64,000 bases of DNA from JBBRCE01 sp038205115. GTDB taxonomy: Bacteria; Planctomycetota; Planctomycetia; Pirellulales; JBBRCE01. This document shows positions 41,947 to 51,379 of the stretch, in pieces. The translations under genes and the position numbers were made by a program. Every line of letters begins with the position of its first letter. Positions within the stretch are counted from its first letter, which is position 1. The notes below the pieces were generated by a model, which worked only from the letters and a program-made list of their open reading frames with translations, was not told where the DNA came from and made no database searches. The stretch covers positions 75,953 to 139,952 of the forward strand of contig JBBRCE010000008.1 of assembly GCA_038205115.1 (NCBI GenBank), written 5' to 3'.

Positions 41947-42360
41947 ATGCTCAATCGATTCAGCGAAAGCGAACTGGAAGCCTATTTGGACGAAGCACTG
42001 CCTGCGGCGACCATGGCTTCGATCGAAGAAGGTCTGCGCCACGATCGACAACTTGTCGAGCGGTTGATTGCCATCAATGGCCGACGCGATGCCGGCGTCC
42101 ACTCGCTGGGCGAAGTCTGGCGACGGCACCGCATCAGTTGTCCCAATCGCCAGCAGTTGGGCTCGTTCCTGCTCAACGCCTTGCCGCCGGAACAGACTGA
42201 GTTTATCCGTTGGCACATCGACGTGGCCGGTTGCCGCGTCTGCCAGGCAAATCTCGACGACCTCACGCAACAACAGCAAGCCGAACAAGCTGTCGACTCC
42301 GATCAGCGCCGCAAAAAGTATTTTCAATCGAGCGCCGGGCTGCTCAAGCCGCAACAATAG
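41947..42360 (+). CDS. Small planctomycete-type conserved protein, possible zinc-finger/anti-sigma-like
   Basis: The 137-aa protein starts MLNRFSESELEAYLDEALPA, which looks like an acidic adhesion helix followed by a helical region. It continues with ASIEEGLRHDRQLVERLIA, GVHSLGEVWRRHRISCPNRQQLGSFLL and ends in a GCRVCQANL segment. The Cys pair and His (HIDVAGCRVC) could bind zinc. The sequence order recalls zinc-finger anti-sigma factors, but no sigma-factor gene lies next to it. It is a conserved planctomycete-type protein by pattern; the function is unknown. ATG 41947 is preferred to codons upstream that have no similar composition. Confidence 0.65.
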   Translation: MLNRFSESELEAYLDEALPAATMASIEEGLRHDRQLVERLIAINGRRDAGVHSLGEVWRRHRISCPNRQQLGSFLLNALPPEQTEFIRWHIDVAGCRVCQANLDDLTQQQQAEQAVDSDQRRKKYFQSSAGLLKPQQ

Positions 42361-42412
42361 CTGGCGCACGCATCACGGGAGCCGTTTCTGCGATGCTCGG
42401 CGGCAACGCGTA

Positions 42413-43660
42413 TCAGTTGGCCGCGGCCGCTTTCATCGCGTCGAGATTGACAAACACCTGATCGACATCGTCATCGAACAGATCGCCAATCAGCAGGTCG
42501 GTCAGCTTGCCCTTGAGATCGGGATGCTGTTTGACGAAGCGTCCAAAACTGAAACCGTTGTAGTATTCCATCACCAGTCTCCGCATCCGCTCCATGCCGT
42601 GGCGAAACTCGGGGCCCCAGGTTCCCAGCGCGGCGGCGCTGGTATCGCCGGTTTGTAGCGCGGCCGCCACGGCGTCGGCCGCCAGTTGGCCGGACTTCAA
42701 CGCCAACAGTACGCCGGAAGAATACAGCGGATCTAAAAAACCAAACGCATCACCAATCAGCACCCAGCCATCGCCGGCAACCTGGCTGGCTTTGTACGAA
42801 TATTCTTTTTGGGCGTAAAAAGGCGCCGCTTGCTTGGCACCGGCAATCCGCTGCTTAACCGCAGGGCATTTGTCGACTTCTTGCTGATAAATTTCGGCAT
42901 GTTCGCCGCGCGATTTTTCGAACAGCGTATCGAAATCGGCGACAACGCCCACGCTGATGATGTTGTTGTGCAGTGGGATGTACCAGAACCAGCCCTGTTT
43001 GCCTTGCGTGGACAGCACCATCGTGGCACCTTCGTCGCGGCCGCTGTCGCGATAGGCCCCTTCCCAGTATGTCCACAGCGCGCCTTTGCGCAACTCCGGG
43101 TCGTTGATCTTGAGTTGCAGGCGGTTCTGAATCATCGAACTTTGGCCACTGGCGTCAACAACCACGTCGGCCATGATGTTGCGATGCGTGCCGTTATCTG
43201 CTTGGACTTTGACGCCCACAGCACGGCTGCCTTCGAACAACACTTCCAGCACGCGAACGCCTTCATACACACTGGCACCTTGCTCGCGCGCGTTGTCGAT
43301 CATCATCTTATCGAACTCGCTGCGCACCACTTGCCAAGTCTGCGAACATTCGTGCGGTTTGTTGTCGTAAAAATAAAACGGTTCCGAGAGCCGTCCACTC
43401 GCACCGACGAACTGCACGCTGTGCTTTTTCACAAATCCACTCTGCCGGAGCTTCGGCAGCATCTTCAGCCGCTCCAGCACCCAGTAGGTTTCCGGAATCA
43501 ACGATTCGCCAATGTGAAACCGCGGAAAATGCTCGCGTTCCAGCAACTGCACATCGCAGCCTTGCTGGGCCATCAGCGTGCTACACGTTGAACCAGCGGG
43601 CCCACCGCCAATCACAAGAACCTGGCAGCGATCTCGGGGCGAAGTGGCAGAAGAACTCAT
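42413..43660 (-). CDS. FAD-dependent oxidoreductase, flavin-dependent halogenase-like
   Basis: The 415-aa protein has the FAD-binding loop VLVIGGGPAGSTCSTLMAQQG (about 15-33), HIGESLIPE, and the segment GWFWYIPLHNN at 223-232, which contains the WxWxIP signature of flavin-dependent halogenases. KK at 78-79 (GFVKKHSVQF) lies where an active-site Lys is expected in that group. The C-terminus GDAFGFLDPLYSSGVLLALKSG is the usual second FAD motif. Related proteins include geranylgeranyl-reductase-like oxidoreductases, so halogenation is possible, not proven. No carrier protein or flavin reductase gene lies nearby. A monocistronic transcript on the minus strand is likely. Confidence 0.8.
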   Translation of the reverse strand: MSSSATSPRDRCQVLVIGGGPAGSTCSTLMAQQGCDVQLLEREHFPRFHIGESLIPETYWVLERLKMLPKLRQSGFVKKHSVQFVGASGRLSEPFYFYDNKPHECSQTWQVVRSEFDKMMIDNAREQGASVYEGVRVLEVLFEGSRAVGVKVQADNGTHRNIMADVVVDASGQSSMIQNRLQLKINDPELRKGALWTYWEGAYRDSGRDEGATMVLSTQGKQGWFWYIPLHNNIISVGVVADFDTLFEKSRGEHAEIYQQEVDKCPAVKQRIAGAKQAAPFYAQKEYSYKASQVAGDGWVLIGDAFGFLDPLYSSGVLLALKSGQLAADAVAAALQTGDTSAAALGTWGPEFRHGMERMRRLVMEYYNGFSFGRFVKQHPDLKGKLTDLLIGDLFDDDVDQVFVNLDAMKAAAAN

Positions 43661-43714
43661 AGCGAATTTTCCAGCGATAAGAGTGCAACAGCGTCAAGAA
43701 ACGTACTGCTGGAA

Positions 43715-43975
43715 CTATACTCGTTTGAACAAGTATTGTCCAGACTTGATTTCAGGGCTGTGATCGAATTGCCTCGTGTGGGTCGTCGTTTTACCACAGC
43801 CAGCAAGACACTTCACAACAAACCAAAGTGGCGATTCTTCGCAAATATTGCAAGCTGGTGGAGGAAATCCGCCATGCCCACGCACGCCAATCACGTACTG
43901 GTGAACGAGTTGCCGGCTTCGATTGATTTTCCGTGCGATGTCTGCTTGCGTTACGAGGTTGCAAATGGCAAGCAT
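43715..43975 (-). pseudogene. Small HTH (MerR/AlpA-like) DNA-binding protein, C-terminus frameshifted
   Basis: The first 51 codons from ATG 43975 read NLVTQADIARKINRSRQLVH and GGFPPPACNICEESPLW, a clear match to a small HTH family ending in a PLWxWxxVxxWL helix. After PLW (43823) the frame continues into an unrelated tail of 35 residues ending at 43715. Removing two bases in the repeated TTGTTG stretch just after it instead reads FCEVSCWLW then TAA (43791), the expected family end. A 2-bp indel is therefore likely. Could be functional if the tail is tolerated. It lies downstream of nothing obvious, isolated between the halogenase-like gene and rpsT. Confidence 0.5.
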
Positions 43976-44422
43976 AATCACTGCTTGCAAAGTTACAGCA
44001 CGTCAGGGGATGATCAATTACCTGACCGCTCAAAGCTTGCAAAATGTCATCAAGCGACTGTCGCGTTCGATTCTTGATGCCGTTGGTCCATCACGACAAC
44101 CGCCCAAAGAAAACTCAGTCAGGGGATAAGACCGACCTACGACCGGAATTTCTTGTCGGGCGAGGCTTGATTTCTGCTCGCGGCAAGCCGCTGCTGCCGT
44201 CACGGTCCAGTGACGGCATGGGCCACCGATGCATGGCATCGTCGGGGCGAACGTGGCACGCCAATCACGGAAACGATGTGCTCCGCAACAATCGTCGAGC
44301 GTTGGCCGCCCGCCTGGCCGAAAAGAAAGTCGAGCGCCAATTCGCCCGGCATGCCGTGAAAAATCGCACAGGCAATTTGTGCCGCGAGACCTTCGCGCCT
44401 GACCGCTACAGCACGCGAGTGA
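43976..44422. other. Intergenic region with REP-like palindrome
   Basis: No supported gene. Contains the hairpin at 44196-44217 and two similar short segments (GTCAGGGGAT at about 44005 and 44116). It is GC-rich and forms several spurious small frames. Confidence 0.5.
44196..44217. repeat. REP-like palindromic hairpin downstream of rpsT
   Basis: GCCGTCAC-GGTCCA-GTGACGGC, an 8-bp perfect stem with a 6-nt loop, 200 bp past the rpsT stop. No U-tract. Motif type (CGGTCCAGTGACGG) resembles repeats scattered in intergenic regions of related genomes. Confidence 0.5.
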
Positions 44423-44701
44423 CTAGGATTTTTTGGCGGTCTTGGCCGCTTTGAGGTGCGCGGAGATTCGCGACTTGACTCGGGCAGCCAGATTCAAATG
44501 CACAATGCCTTTGGCGGCCGCCTGGTCGAATTTTTTGACCAGCGTCTTGTACTGAGTTGCAGCGCCTTCATGGTCGCCGCCGGCAGCCGCTTCGCGAACG
44601 CGGCGAATCAGACCTTTAAGCACCGACTTCGTGGCGCGATTGCGCGTCCGGCGAACCAAACTTTGAGAATGACGTTTCTTAGCGCTAGCGGAATGTGGCA
44701 T
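44423..44701 (-). CDS. rpsT: 30S ribosomal protein S20
   Basis: The 92-aa basic helical protein binds 16S rRNA early in 30S assembly. It has the family N-terminus MPHSASAKKRHSQSLVRRTRNRATKS, RRVREAA, and the C-terminal KGIVHLNLAARVKSRISAHL segment, with the usual three-helix bundle length. ATG 44701 is the standard start. It is alone; no recognisable promoter was found in the 299 bp upstream that also precede the fused membrane/spermidine-synthase gene. Confidence 0.97.
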   Translation of the reverse strand: MPHSASAKKRHSQSLVRRTRNRATKSVLKGLIRRVREAAAGGDHEGAATQYKTLVKKFDQAAAKGIVHLNLAARVKSRISAHLKAAKTAKKS

Positions 44702-45000
44702 TTCTGACGTAAACCCAGGTCCGTAAATGTTTTGTGGTGAATCCGCGGTGCCGGAGCAGAAGCTCGCACAGACCGCCGCTGGCCGAATCTCCCTTTATGA
44801 CGAACCGGCCGGGTTTTGTCCAGATGTTGCCCCGGCAGAAATCAAAAAGTTGCTGTCACAATGGAAATTGCCGATTGCGCTTGAGAATTGGAATTCGCTG
44901 GCCGCCAACTACGGCCAAGGCCGCTGTTTATGAGCTAAACTTGCCCAGTCGGGCAGGTCTCGACTAAGCCAATCGCTTTTGAATTCAGAGACTTACGACG

Positions 45001-47088
45001 ATGTGGCGTTACGCGACGACAATCTTTCTGAGTGCGTTTCTGCTGTTCCAGGTGCAGCCGCTGATCGGCAAAGCGATCTTGCCGTGGTTTGGTGGCACGC
45101 CGGCGGTCTGGACCACCTGCATGCTGTTCTTTCAGCTTTTGCTGCTGGCCGGTTACGCCTACGCGCACGTATTAAGTTGTCGGTTTGCGCCGCGAACGCA
45201 ATTCTGGGTCCACGCTGGTCTGCTGGCCGTCTCTCTGTTGTTTTTGCCGATTGCGCCGGCCGCCAACTGGAAACCGAGCGGCGACGAGATTCCTTCGCTT
45301 TACATTTTAAGTTTGCTGGCGGCCACGATTGGTGTGCCGTATTTGTTACTCTCGGCGACCGGGCCGCTGTTGCAAGGTTGGTTTAGTCGCTGCGAACCTG
45401 GCCGATCGCCGTATCGGTTGTATGCGCTATCCAATGCCGGCTCGTTATTGGCGCTGATCAGTTATCCGCTGCTGGTCGAACCCGCTTGGGAGCTCGGTTT
45501 GCAATCGGCCGTGTGGTCGACCGTGTATGCGCTGTTCGTGGCGATGTGCGGCTACTGCGCGTGGCTTGCGCGCACCGCCGCTCCAGCGACCGGCGCGAAC
45601 TTGGCGGCGGTGCCGCTCGAGCTGTCGATTGCGCCTGCCTGGTCGCAGCGCGCGTGGTGGCTTGCGCTTTCGGCCTGCGGATCGGTCATGCTGTTGGCCA
45701 CAACCAATTTGATGTGCCAAGATGTGGCCGTAGTGCCGCTACTGTGGGTGCTGCCGCTGGCACTGTATTTAGTGACGTTCATCGTGGCGTTCGAAGGTCC
45801 GCGCTGGTATGTGCGCTCGGTTTGGGGCGTACTGTTGGCGGTGTGCGCGGTTGCCGCATGTGTGGTTTATCAACTGCACGAATCGGTGCGGCCGAGTTGG
45901 CAGCTCGCCACGTATGCCGGCACGCTACTGGTCTGCTGCATGGTCTGTCACGGCGAACTGGCGCGGTCCAAGCCGGTGCCGCGACATCTCACGTTGTTCT
46001 ACTTGTGCATGGCGATTGGCGGTGCGCTGGGCGGCACGCTGGTGGCGATCGTCGCTCCGCTGGTGTTTCGCGGATACTGGGAATATCACCTCGGTCTCGG
46101 CTGCACCGTGCTGCTCGCGCTGATTGCGTTCAAAGACCGCGCCATCGCGCTGGGCAAAAAACATCTGCTCCGCAATGCCGGCGTGCCGCTGACCTGCTTT
46201 AGCGCCCTGTTGTTGGCCGTCGACATGCAAGCCAGTCGCAGCGAGCGCGACGCTGTTGCCATGACTCGCAATTTTTATGGCGTGCTGCGCGTTTTGCAAC
46301 GCGACGATGTCGCCGGCTGCCCACAGCGTGTGGAAACGCACGGGCACATCGTGCATGGCATTCAGTTTCTGGAAGCCGAAAAACGCCGCTGGCCCACTGC
46401 CTATTACGGTGCGTCGAGCGGCGCAGGCCTCGCGCTACTCCGCCATCCCGCGCGGCAGCCCGCAGTTCGATCCGAACAGCAGCCGGCACGGCGCGGATTG
46501 GCCGTCGGCGTGATTGGCCTGGGCGCTGGCACGCTGGCCGTTCATGGGCAGGCAGGCGACCGATTCTGCTTTTACGAAATCAACCCGGAAGTCGTTCGCA
46601 TGGCGCGCGAGCAATTCAGCTTTTTGGCCGACAGCCCGACCGAATGCGAAATCGTGCTCGGCGATGCGCGGCTGCAACTCGAACGCCAGGCCGAACGCGG
46701 CCAATCGGCGAATCAAGACGTGCTAATCGTCGACGCATTCAGTGGCGACGCCATTCCCATGCATCTGCTCACACGCGAGGCGATGCGTGTTTACGATCAA
46801 CACTTGAAAACCGATGGCCTGTTGGCCTTCCATATTTCCAACGACAATCTCGATCTCAAGCCAGTGGTCCGCACGCTGGCCGCCGACAATCATCGCCAGG
46901 CGGTTTGGATTCGCTCGGCCGCCGACCCCGCGCGCAGCATCAACCGAGCGGACTGGGTGATCGTCACCAATAATCGCGAATTTCTCGATGATGCGTTGGT
47001 GCGCGCGGCCGTCACGCCTTGGCCAATCGACGGTCCGCAATCGCTGCTCTGGACGGACGCTTTCGGCAGCATCCGCCAAGTGTTGTAA
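45001..47088 (+). CDS. Membrane-fused spermidine-synthase-like protein
   Basis: The 695-aa protein joins an N-terminal hydrophobic half (about ten helices, residues 1-400, beginning LSAFLLFQVQPLIGKAILPWFGGT) to a C-terminal SAM-dependent methyltransferase-fold domain (about 420-695) with GVIGLGAGTLA (about 505), CFYEINPEVVRMA and VLIVDAFSGDAIPMHLLT. The layout is the widespread fused MFS/spermidine-synthase-like family. Aminopropyl transfer has not been shown for these fusions. The ATG at 45001 has no good ribosome-binding site. Its last 199 bp overlap the convergent beta-propeller gene. Confidence 0.87.
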   Translation: MWRYATTIFLSAFLLFQVQPLIGKAILPWFGGTPAVWTTCMLFFQLLLLAGYAYAHVLSCRFAPRTQFWVHAGLLAVSLLFLPIAPAANWKPSGDEIPSLYILSLLAATIGVPYLLLSATGPLLQGWFSRCEPGRSPYRLYALSNAGSLLALISYPLLVEPAWELGLQSAVWSTVYALFVAMCGYCAWLARTAAPATGANLAAVPLELSIAPAWSQRAWWLALSACGSVMLLATTNLMCQDVAVVPLLWVLPLALYLVTFIVAFEGPRWYVRSVWGVLLAVCAVAACVVYQLHESVRPSWQLATYAGTLLVCCMVCHGELARSKPVPRHLTLFYLCMAIGGALGGTLVAIVAPLVFRGYWEYHLGLGCTVLLALIAFKDRAIALGKKHLLRNAGVPLTCFSALLLAVDMQASRSERDAVAMTRNFYGVLRVLQRDDVAGCPQRVETHGHIVHGIQFLEAEKRRWPTAYYGASSGAGLALLRHPARQPAVRSEQQPARRGLAVGVIGLGAGTLAVHGQAGDRFCFYEINPEVVRMAREQFSFLADSPTECEIVLGDARLQLERQAERGQSANQDVLIVDAFSGDAIPMHLLTREAMRVYDQHLKTDGLLAFHISNDNLDLKPVVRTLAADNHRQAVWIRSAADPARSINRADWVIVTNNREFLDDALVRAAVTPWPIDGPQSLLWTDAFGSIRQVL

Positions 47089-49751
47089 TAATGCGAGGCA
47101 GGGCGCGGCCGCAGCTTCACCAAGCCTAGACGATCGGTGGGCGCGTAGATTTCGCCGTCGATCATCAGCAGGCCGTGTTTCCATTGGCCAATCCAGTCCG
47201 CGTGGAACCACGTCCGCCGCGATTTGCCCACCGCGTTTGCCTCGGCCGCGCCGTCACCAAGCGGCAACTCGAATACCTCAATGGCATTGGTTTCGGCATC
47301 GGCCACGTAAACCGATTCGCCCACCAATAGCGGCGCACCCACGCCAGCGATACCATCCAGCCGCACGTGCAACTGCCCCGTGACGCCATCAATCAGGATC
47401 AATCCCCGCGCTGCCTGATTGCGGTATGCGGCCAGCAGCTTGCCGTTGGTCACCAACGAATCGCTGGCGGAAAATACGACGCTTTCGGTCTGCTGCCCAT
47501 CGATCGGATCGAAGCTGCGAATTGCATCCGCGGTGGCCAGCCACAGCCGGCTGCCACAATAAACAGGGCCGCCGACGGGCGAACTTTCCAGCGGTTGCCG
47601 CCAGAGCGCGAATCCCGTATGCCGATCCAGCGCCACAATCATGGCGTGCTTGTTGGCTTGACCATCGCCCGCCACGGCCGCGTAAATCACGTCGCCCACC
47701 ACGATCGGCGTACCGGCCAACGTGCCAATCGAACTCGACCACTCCAGGGCCAACGTGGCGTCGGCTTTGCGGCAAGCCAGCGCTTGCGCTGCGTCGGCAA
47801 TCAGCAATTGGTCGCCCGCCAGCAACATACGGCCGCTCGCGCCGGGAGCAATCGGTTGGCGGCCAATCTGTTTACCTGTCGCCACGTCGACCGCATGCAA
47901 CCAGCGCTGACTCGCGTCTGCGCCATCCACGAAGTAAACGCACGTAGCGTCGGCCTGCGGCGGTTCGTTGGGCGGATATTCGCAGGCGGCAAACCACTTC
48001 GTGAGCGGTTGCGATGAGGCTGCATCGTGCTGCAGTTGAAGTTTGACCACGCCGCCGCGAGCGCCATCGGCGATCGGCAAATAACATGCGCCATCGCGAT
48101 AGCCGGGCAGCGACGCGATCCGCGGCGCAACGACGTTCGCGGCTTTGTCGTCGTCGTCGATGGCCGCATTCGGATCAGGCCGCGGAAATCGCCACGCGAA
48201 CTGTCCACGCTCGCTCGCCGAGCTCCGCGTTTGACTCGGCGACAACGGACCATTCAGACCAGCCTGATAAACATCGAGGCCGTGAGCCACGTCCGACGCT
48301 TCGCCGGCGCGGCCAACCGAGAGCAGCCCCGCCGAGTTGCTGCCGACGTACAGTTGCCCACGCGCCACGCAGGGCGAACTGAACACCTCACTGCCGAGTT
48401 CCACGTCCCAAACTTTTTCCAGTGTGTTGCGATCCAGTCCATACAGTTGACCGCTGCGCGTCACGGCGTAAACGTGCTGACGGCCCACGGCCACCGATGC
48501 GGTGATTGGCGCATGGGCGTCCCACTTGTGCAGCAGTTGGCCATCTGTCGCAAGGCAATACACGTGTTGATCGTCGGCGCCAAAATAGACTTTGCCGTCG
48601 GCCACGGCCACCGCGCCCAGCACGGTCCGATCCGTGTGAAATTTCCACAGCACTTCGTGCGATGCCAGATCGATGCACCAGACTTCGCCGGCCGGCTTCA
48701 GCCCCAATTCTTCCGCCCGTTTGACGAAGTCGCCGCTGCCCATGCCCACGTAGAGCCGCCCGCCATCAATCGCAGGGCTGCCGAACACGGTGTGCGGCGT
48801 ATCGACCCGCCAGACTGGCGCGCCGCTGGCCAACTCCACACAGCAGATCGCCTGGCCGTCATTGCCCAGCGAGAAATACACCCGCCCGGCGTCGATGACT
48901 GGCGACGCTTCGCAATCTGGATATTGCTTGGGATCCAAATGCCAGAGCAAATTTGGCTGGCCGCCGGGCAGCGGTACCAGCGCAAAACAATACAGTCCGT
49001 CCGAGCCCGCGCCGACCACCACTTTGCCGTCGGCGATGCAGGGCGACGACTCAACGTGATTCTTCGTAGCGAACTCCCAAAGCTTCACCCCGCGGCGCTG
49101 CTGTTCGCTGGCTTCGCGGTCCAGGCAAAACAACCGGCCGTTGTTGATGTAGTGTAAGCCTTCGCCCACGCACAGATATTTGCCATCAATGGCTGGCGAA
49201 CTGAACGTCGAGCGGTAGCCGTCGGCTTGGAACTCCCACACGAGTTGTCGCGTGTCGGCGTCGAGACAATGAATGCGGCCTTCGTCTTTGAACGCGCCAT
49301 ATTCGGCCGATGTTGCATACAGTCGATTGCCAACAACGGCCGGCGAACTGTAAAACGCCTTACCGCGCGGAGCAAACGCGCCATTCACCGCGCCCGCCGT
49401 GGGGTCGGGCGCATCCAGCGCTGCGCCGCGCCGCGCCAGTCCGCCGCGCCACAGTGTCCAGGTGGCGTTGCCCTGTTCGACGGCCGCCACGGCTCCGGCC
49501 GGTCGCGACGAAAAGACTCGCGGCCAGGCGTAAATACCAGCAGCCACCAGCGCGGCAAACACGCCTACCGCCAACTTCTGCGACCACAGCAGCAGCAACA
49601 GCTTCTTCATGACCGATGGCTTGGCCAGCGAAACCAGCGCCGCAAGTAGCGCAAGCGCAATGCCCGGCAAGATGGCCAGCAGCGTTTGCAGCGGTCCGAC
49701 CAGAATCGGAATCACCGCCAGCGGACCGTGAAACAGCGAAATGAGCCCCAT
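46890..49751 (-). CDS. Membrane-anchored PQQ-like beta-propeller protein (BamB-like repeats)
   Basis: The protein (953 aa from ATG 49751) has several hydrophobic N-terminal helices (about 1-75), then an extracytoplasmic region filled with PQQ-like blades of the pattern SSPAVVGNRLYATS, GRIHCLDADTRQLVWEF, GSPAIDGGRLYVG, and so on over at least ten repeats to about 890. Such domains scaffold protein complexes or serve as sensors; the cofactor-site residues of PQQ enzymes are not apparent. The reading frame continues past the last blade (about position 47090) for 66 codons that are antisense to the coding end of the convergent gene, so the stop is at 46890. Any of several start codons is possible; an upstream part of the frame to 49976 has no similarity. 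Confidence 0.82.
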   Translation of the reverse strand: MGLISLFHGPLAVIPILVGPLQTLLAILPGIALALLAALVSLAKPSVMKKLLLLLWSQKLAVGVFAALVAAGIYAWPRVFSSRPAGAVAAVEQGNATWTLWRGGLARRGAALDAPDPTAGAVNGAFAPRGKAFYSSPAVVGNRLYATSAEYGAFKDEGRIHCLDADTRQLVWEFQADGYRSTFSSPAIDGKYLCVGEGLHYINNGRLFCLDREASEQQRRGVKLWEFATKNHVESSPCIADGKVVVGAGSDGLYCFALVPLPGGQPNLLWHLDPKQYPDCEASPVIDAGRVYFSLGNDGQAICCVELASGAPVWRVDTPHTVFGSPAIDGGRLYVGMGSGDFVKRAEELGLKPAGEVWCIDLASHEVLWKFHTDRTVLGAVAVADGKVYFGADDQHVYCLATDGQLLHKWDAHAPITASVAVGRQHVYAVTRSGQLYGLDRNTLEKVWDVELGSEVFSSPCVARGQLYVGSNSAGLLSVGRAGEASDVAHGLDVYQAGLNGPLSPSQTRSSASERGQFAWRFPRPDPNAAIDDDDKAANVVAPRIASLPGYRDGACYLPIADGARGGVVKLQLQHDAASSQPLTKWFAACEYPPNEPPQADATCVYFVDGADASQRWLHAVDVATGKQIGRQPIAPGASGRMLLAGDQLLIADAAQALACRKADATLALEWSSSIGTLAGTPIVVGDVIYAAVAGDGQANKHAMIVALDRHTGFALWRQPLESSPVGGPVYCGSRLWLATADAIRSFDPIDGQQTESVVFSASDSLVTNGKLLAAYRNQAARGLILIDGVTGQLHVRLDGIAGVGAPLLVGESVYVADAETNAIEVFELPLGDGAAEANAVGKSRRTWFHADWIGQWKHGLLMIDGEIYAPTDRLGLVKLRPRPASHYYNTWRMLPKASVQSSDCGPSIGQGVTAARTNASSRNSRLLVTITQSARLMLRAGSAAERIQTAWR

Positions 49752-50220
49752 CGATAGCGATTCTGTAATGGCCTGTGAATTCGCAACGGACTGCGGCTGC
49801 GATGCGAGTTGGCTGGCGTCGACCTTACATGTGGCAACGATCCGCCTCCATGCTAAAGTGTTGGTTGCCGCTCGGCCAGAGCGCGGCGGACAACGGCAGT
49901 CGTCGCCTAGGCGATCGCGCAAACATACACGTCGAATTCGAGTGGCGACTTCGGAGTCGACAACGCCGCGGGCCAATCACGGCACTGCATTGCGGTTCGG
50001 CCTCGGTCAACTTCGGCGGCTGTTATCCGAATTGGCGATCAGAACCGTTGAGTCCTTCGCGAGAGTTACCAGATGGAGCACGCAGGCGACGTCGCGACGC
50101 GCAGGCAGTCGCGCTGCTCCCAATGGGCGAGCGAAAGAACTTCGACATCATTGCGCGTTGGGCCGGAAGCGGCGCCGGCAGACGCCGCTGCGCCGATGTC
50201 CGGCCAGTAACTCGCATGAA
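49752..50220. other. Intergenic region
   Basis: About 470 bp with no supported gene. Open frames on the plus strand here are Arg-rich shadows without motifs or ribosome-binding sites. No repeats or clear promoter were recognised. Confidence 0.5.
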
Positions 50221-51144
50221 TCAGGCTGCGTCGAGCCACACGCTGTGCCGCGCGGCATTCAATTTCAGCCGAGCGCGATCTTGCTCGGCCTGCTCGACGA
50301 ATCGCTGCAAACCTTCGCGGAGCATCGGTTGCGAAACGCCCCAATCGCGCTGGACGCGGCGGCTATCAAGCGACGTCTCTTGCGCGGTGATTTTATCGCG
50401 ATTCAAACTGGCCACTGTGCGGAAGTTGGCCGAGTGAATCAGGCCAAGGCACGACGCCATCTCCCGCGCAAAGCGATGCGCATTGCAACGCTCGGCGCCG
50501 GCCAAGTGATACACGCCACTGCGCTTTTGACGATACGCCACCGCCAACCGCTCGGCCAGATCGCCAGCAAACAGCGGCGTGGCGTAATGCTGCGTATCGA
50601 CATCGCAGGCTTCCGCCGCGTCCAGTCGATCCCAAATTCGCTGGGTCAGGCTGGGTTGGTCGTCGTCAGCGCTGAATCCATAAGCGTGCGTGCGAACCAG
50701 TAGGTTCTCGTTCAGATTGCAAACCCGCTCCAATTCGTGCGCGGCGAGCGCCGCCAAATGATTGGCCGAGCAGGTCGAGAATTCGTCGTGAAACATGCCT
50801 GGCATGCCAAACTGGGCATCGGTCGAGACGATCGTCAGCCGACTGCCAACTGCCTGTGCGGCACGCACGATCTCCGCCATGCGGGCAGGCTCTTCTGACA
50901 ATGTCAGCGAGAACAGATCTAAATCCCAACTGCTCTGACTCAGCGGGCCGCAATGCAGCACCCAGTCGGGCCGTTGCTGGCGAATCAGATCGGCCCAGTT
51001 GTCCGTTGCGGCAACATGCGTGCGACAACCGTCAATGGTCAGACTTTGTTGGCTGGCGCCGCGACAGTCCATTGCGTCGCTGAGCGTCAATAAGGCGTTG
51101 CCGCCAACGACGGTTTCCGCGCCCAACACGAGTAGTTTTTCCAT
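50221..51144 (-). CDS. RmlD-like sugar-nucleotide reductase (SDR family)
   Basis: The 307-aa protein starts at ATG 51144 with GGAGG 8 nt upstream, an excellent site. It has a dinucleotide-binding start LVLGAETVVGGNALLTL, the mid segments LTIVSTDAQFGM and YATPLFAGDLAERLAVA, and YHLAGAERCNAHRFARE, consistent with dTDP-4-dehydrorhamnose reductase-like proteins. Some family-typical catalytic residues cannot be confirmed by eye, so the substrate is not assigned. It is divergent from the small hypothetical gene at 51380. Confidence 0.8.
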   Translation of the reverse strand: MEKLLVLGAETVVGGNALLTLSDAMDCRGASQQSLTIDGCRTHVAATDNWADLIRQQRPDWVLHCGPLSQSSWDLDLFSLTLSEEPARMAEIVRAAQAVGSRLTIVSTDAQFGMPGMFHDEFSTCSANHLAALAAHELERVCNLNENLLVRTHAYGFSADDDQPSLTQRIWDRLDAAEACDVDTQHYATPLFAGDLAERLAVAYRQKRSGVYHLAGAERCNAHRFAREMASCLGLIHSANFRTVASLNRDKITAQETSLDSRRVQRDWGVSQPMLREGLQRFVEQAEQDRARLKLNAARHSVWLDAA

Positions 51145-51379
51145 GCTCAAGCCTCCCTGCTTGCAAATCCAGTAACCTTGGCGTTTCTTACGCGGCCGGA
51201 ATTGTAATCGATCCGGCAGATCACTCAAACCCGAATTGCCCACCATGCAAGCACTGGGTTTACCGCAAACTGACCGTGTGCTAGCAGCCGCATATGCCGA
51301 ATTTCATGCAGGCAGGGCCGCAGTTTTGCCGAAGCTACCAGAGTCGCCGCGCACTGATCCCGGGCAAGGACGTCCCACC

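Noticed and set aside
44727..44933. 68-aa frame between rpsT and the fused membrane protein gene
   Set aside because: Short, no homology recognised, no ribosome-binding site; composition is compatible with non-coding DNA.
49741..50703. 320-aa plus-strand frame across the gap before the RmlD-like gene
   Set aside because: Very Arg-rich, antisense to the RmlD-like gene in its second half, no motif.
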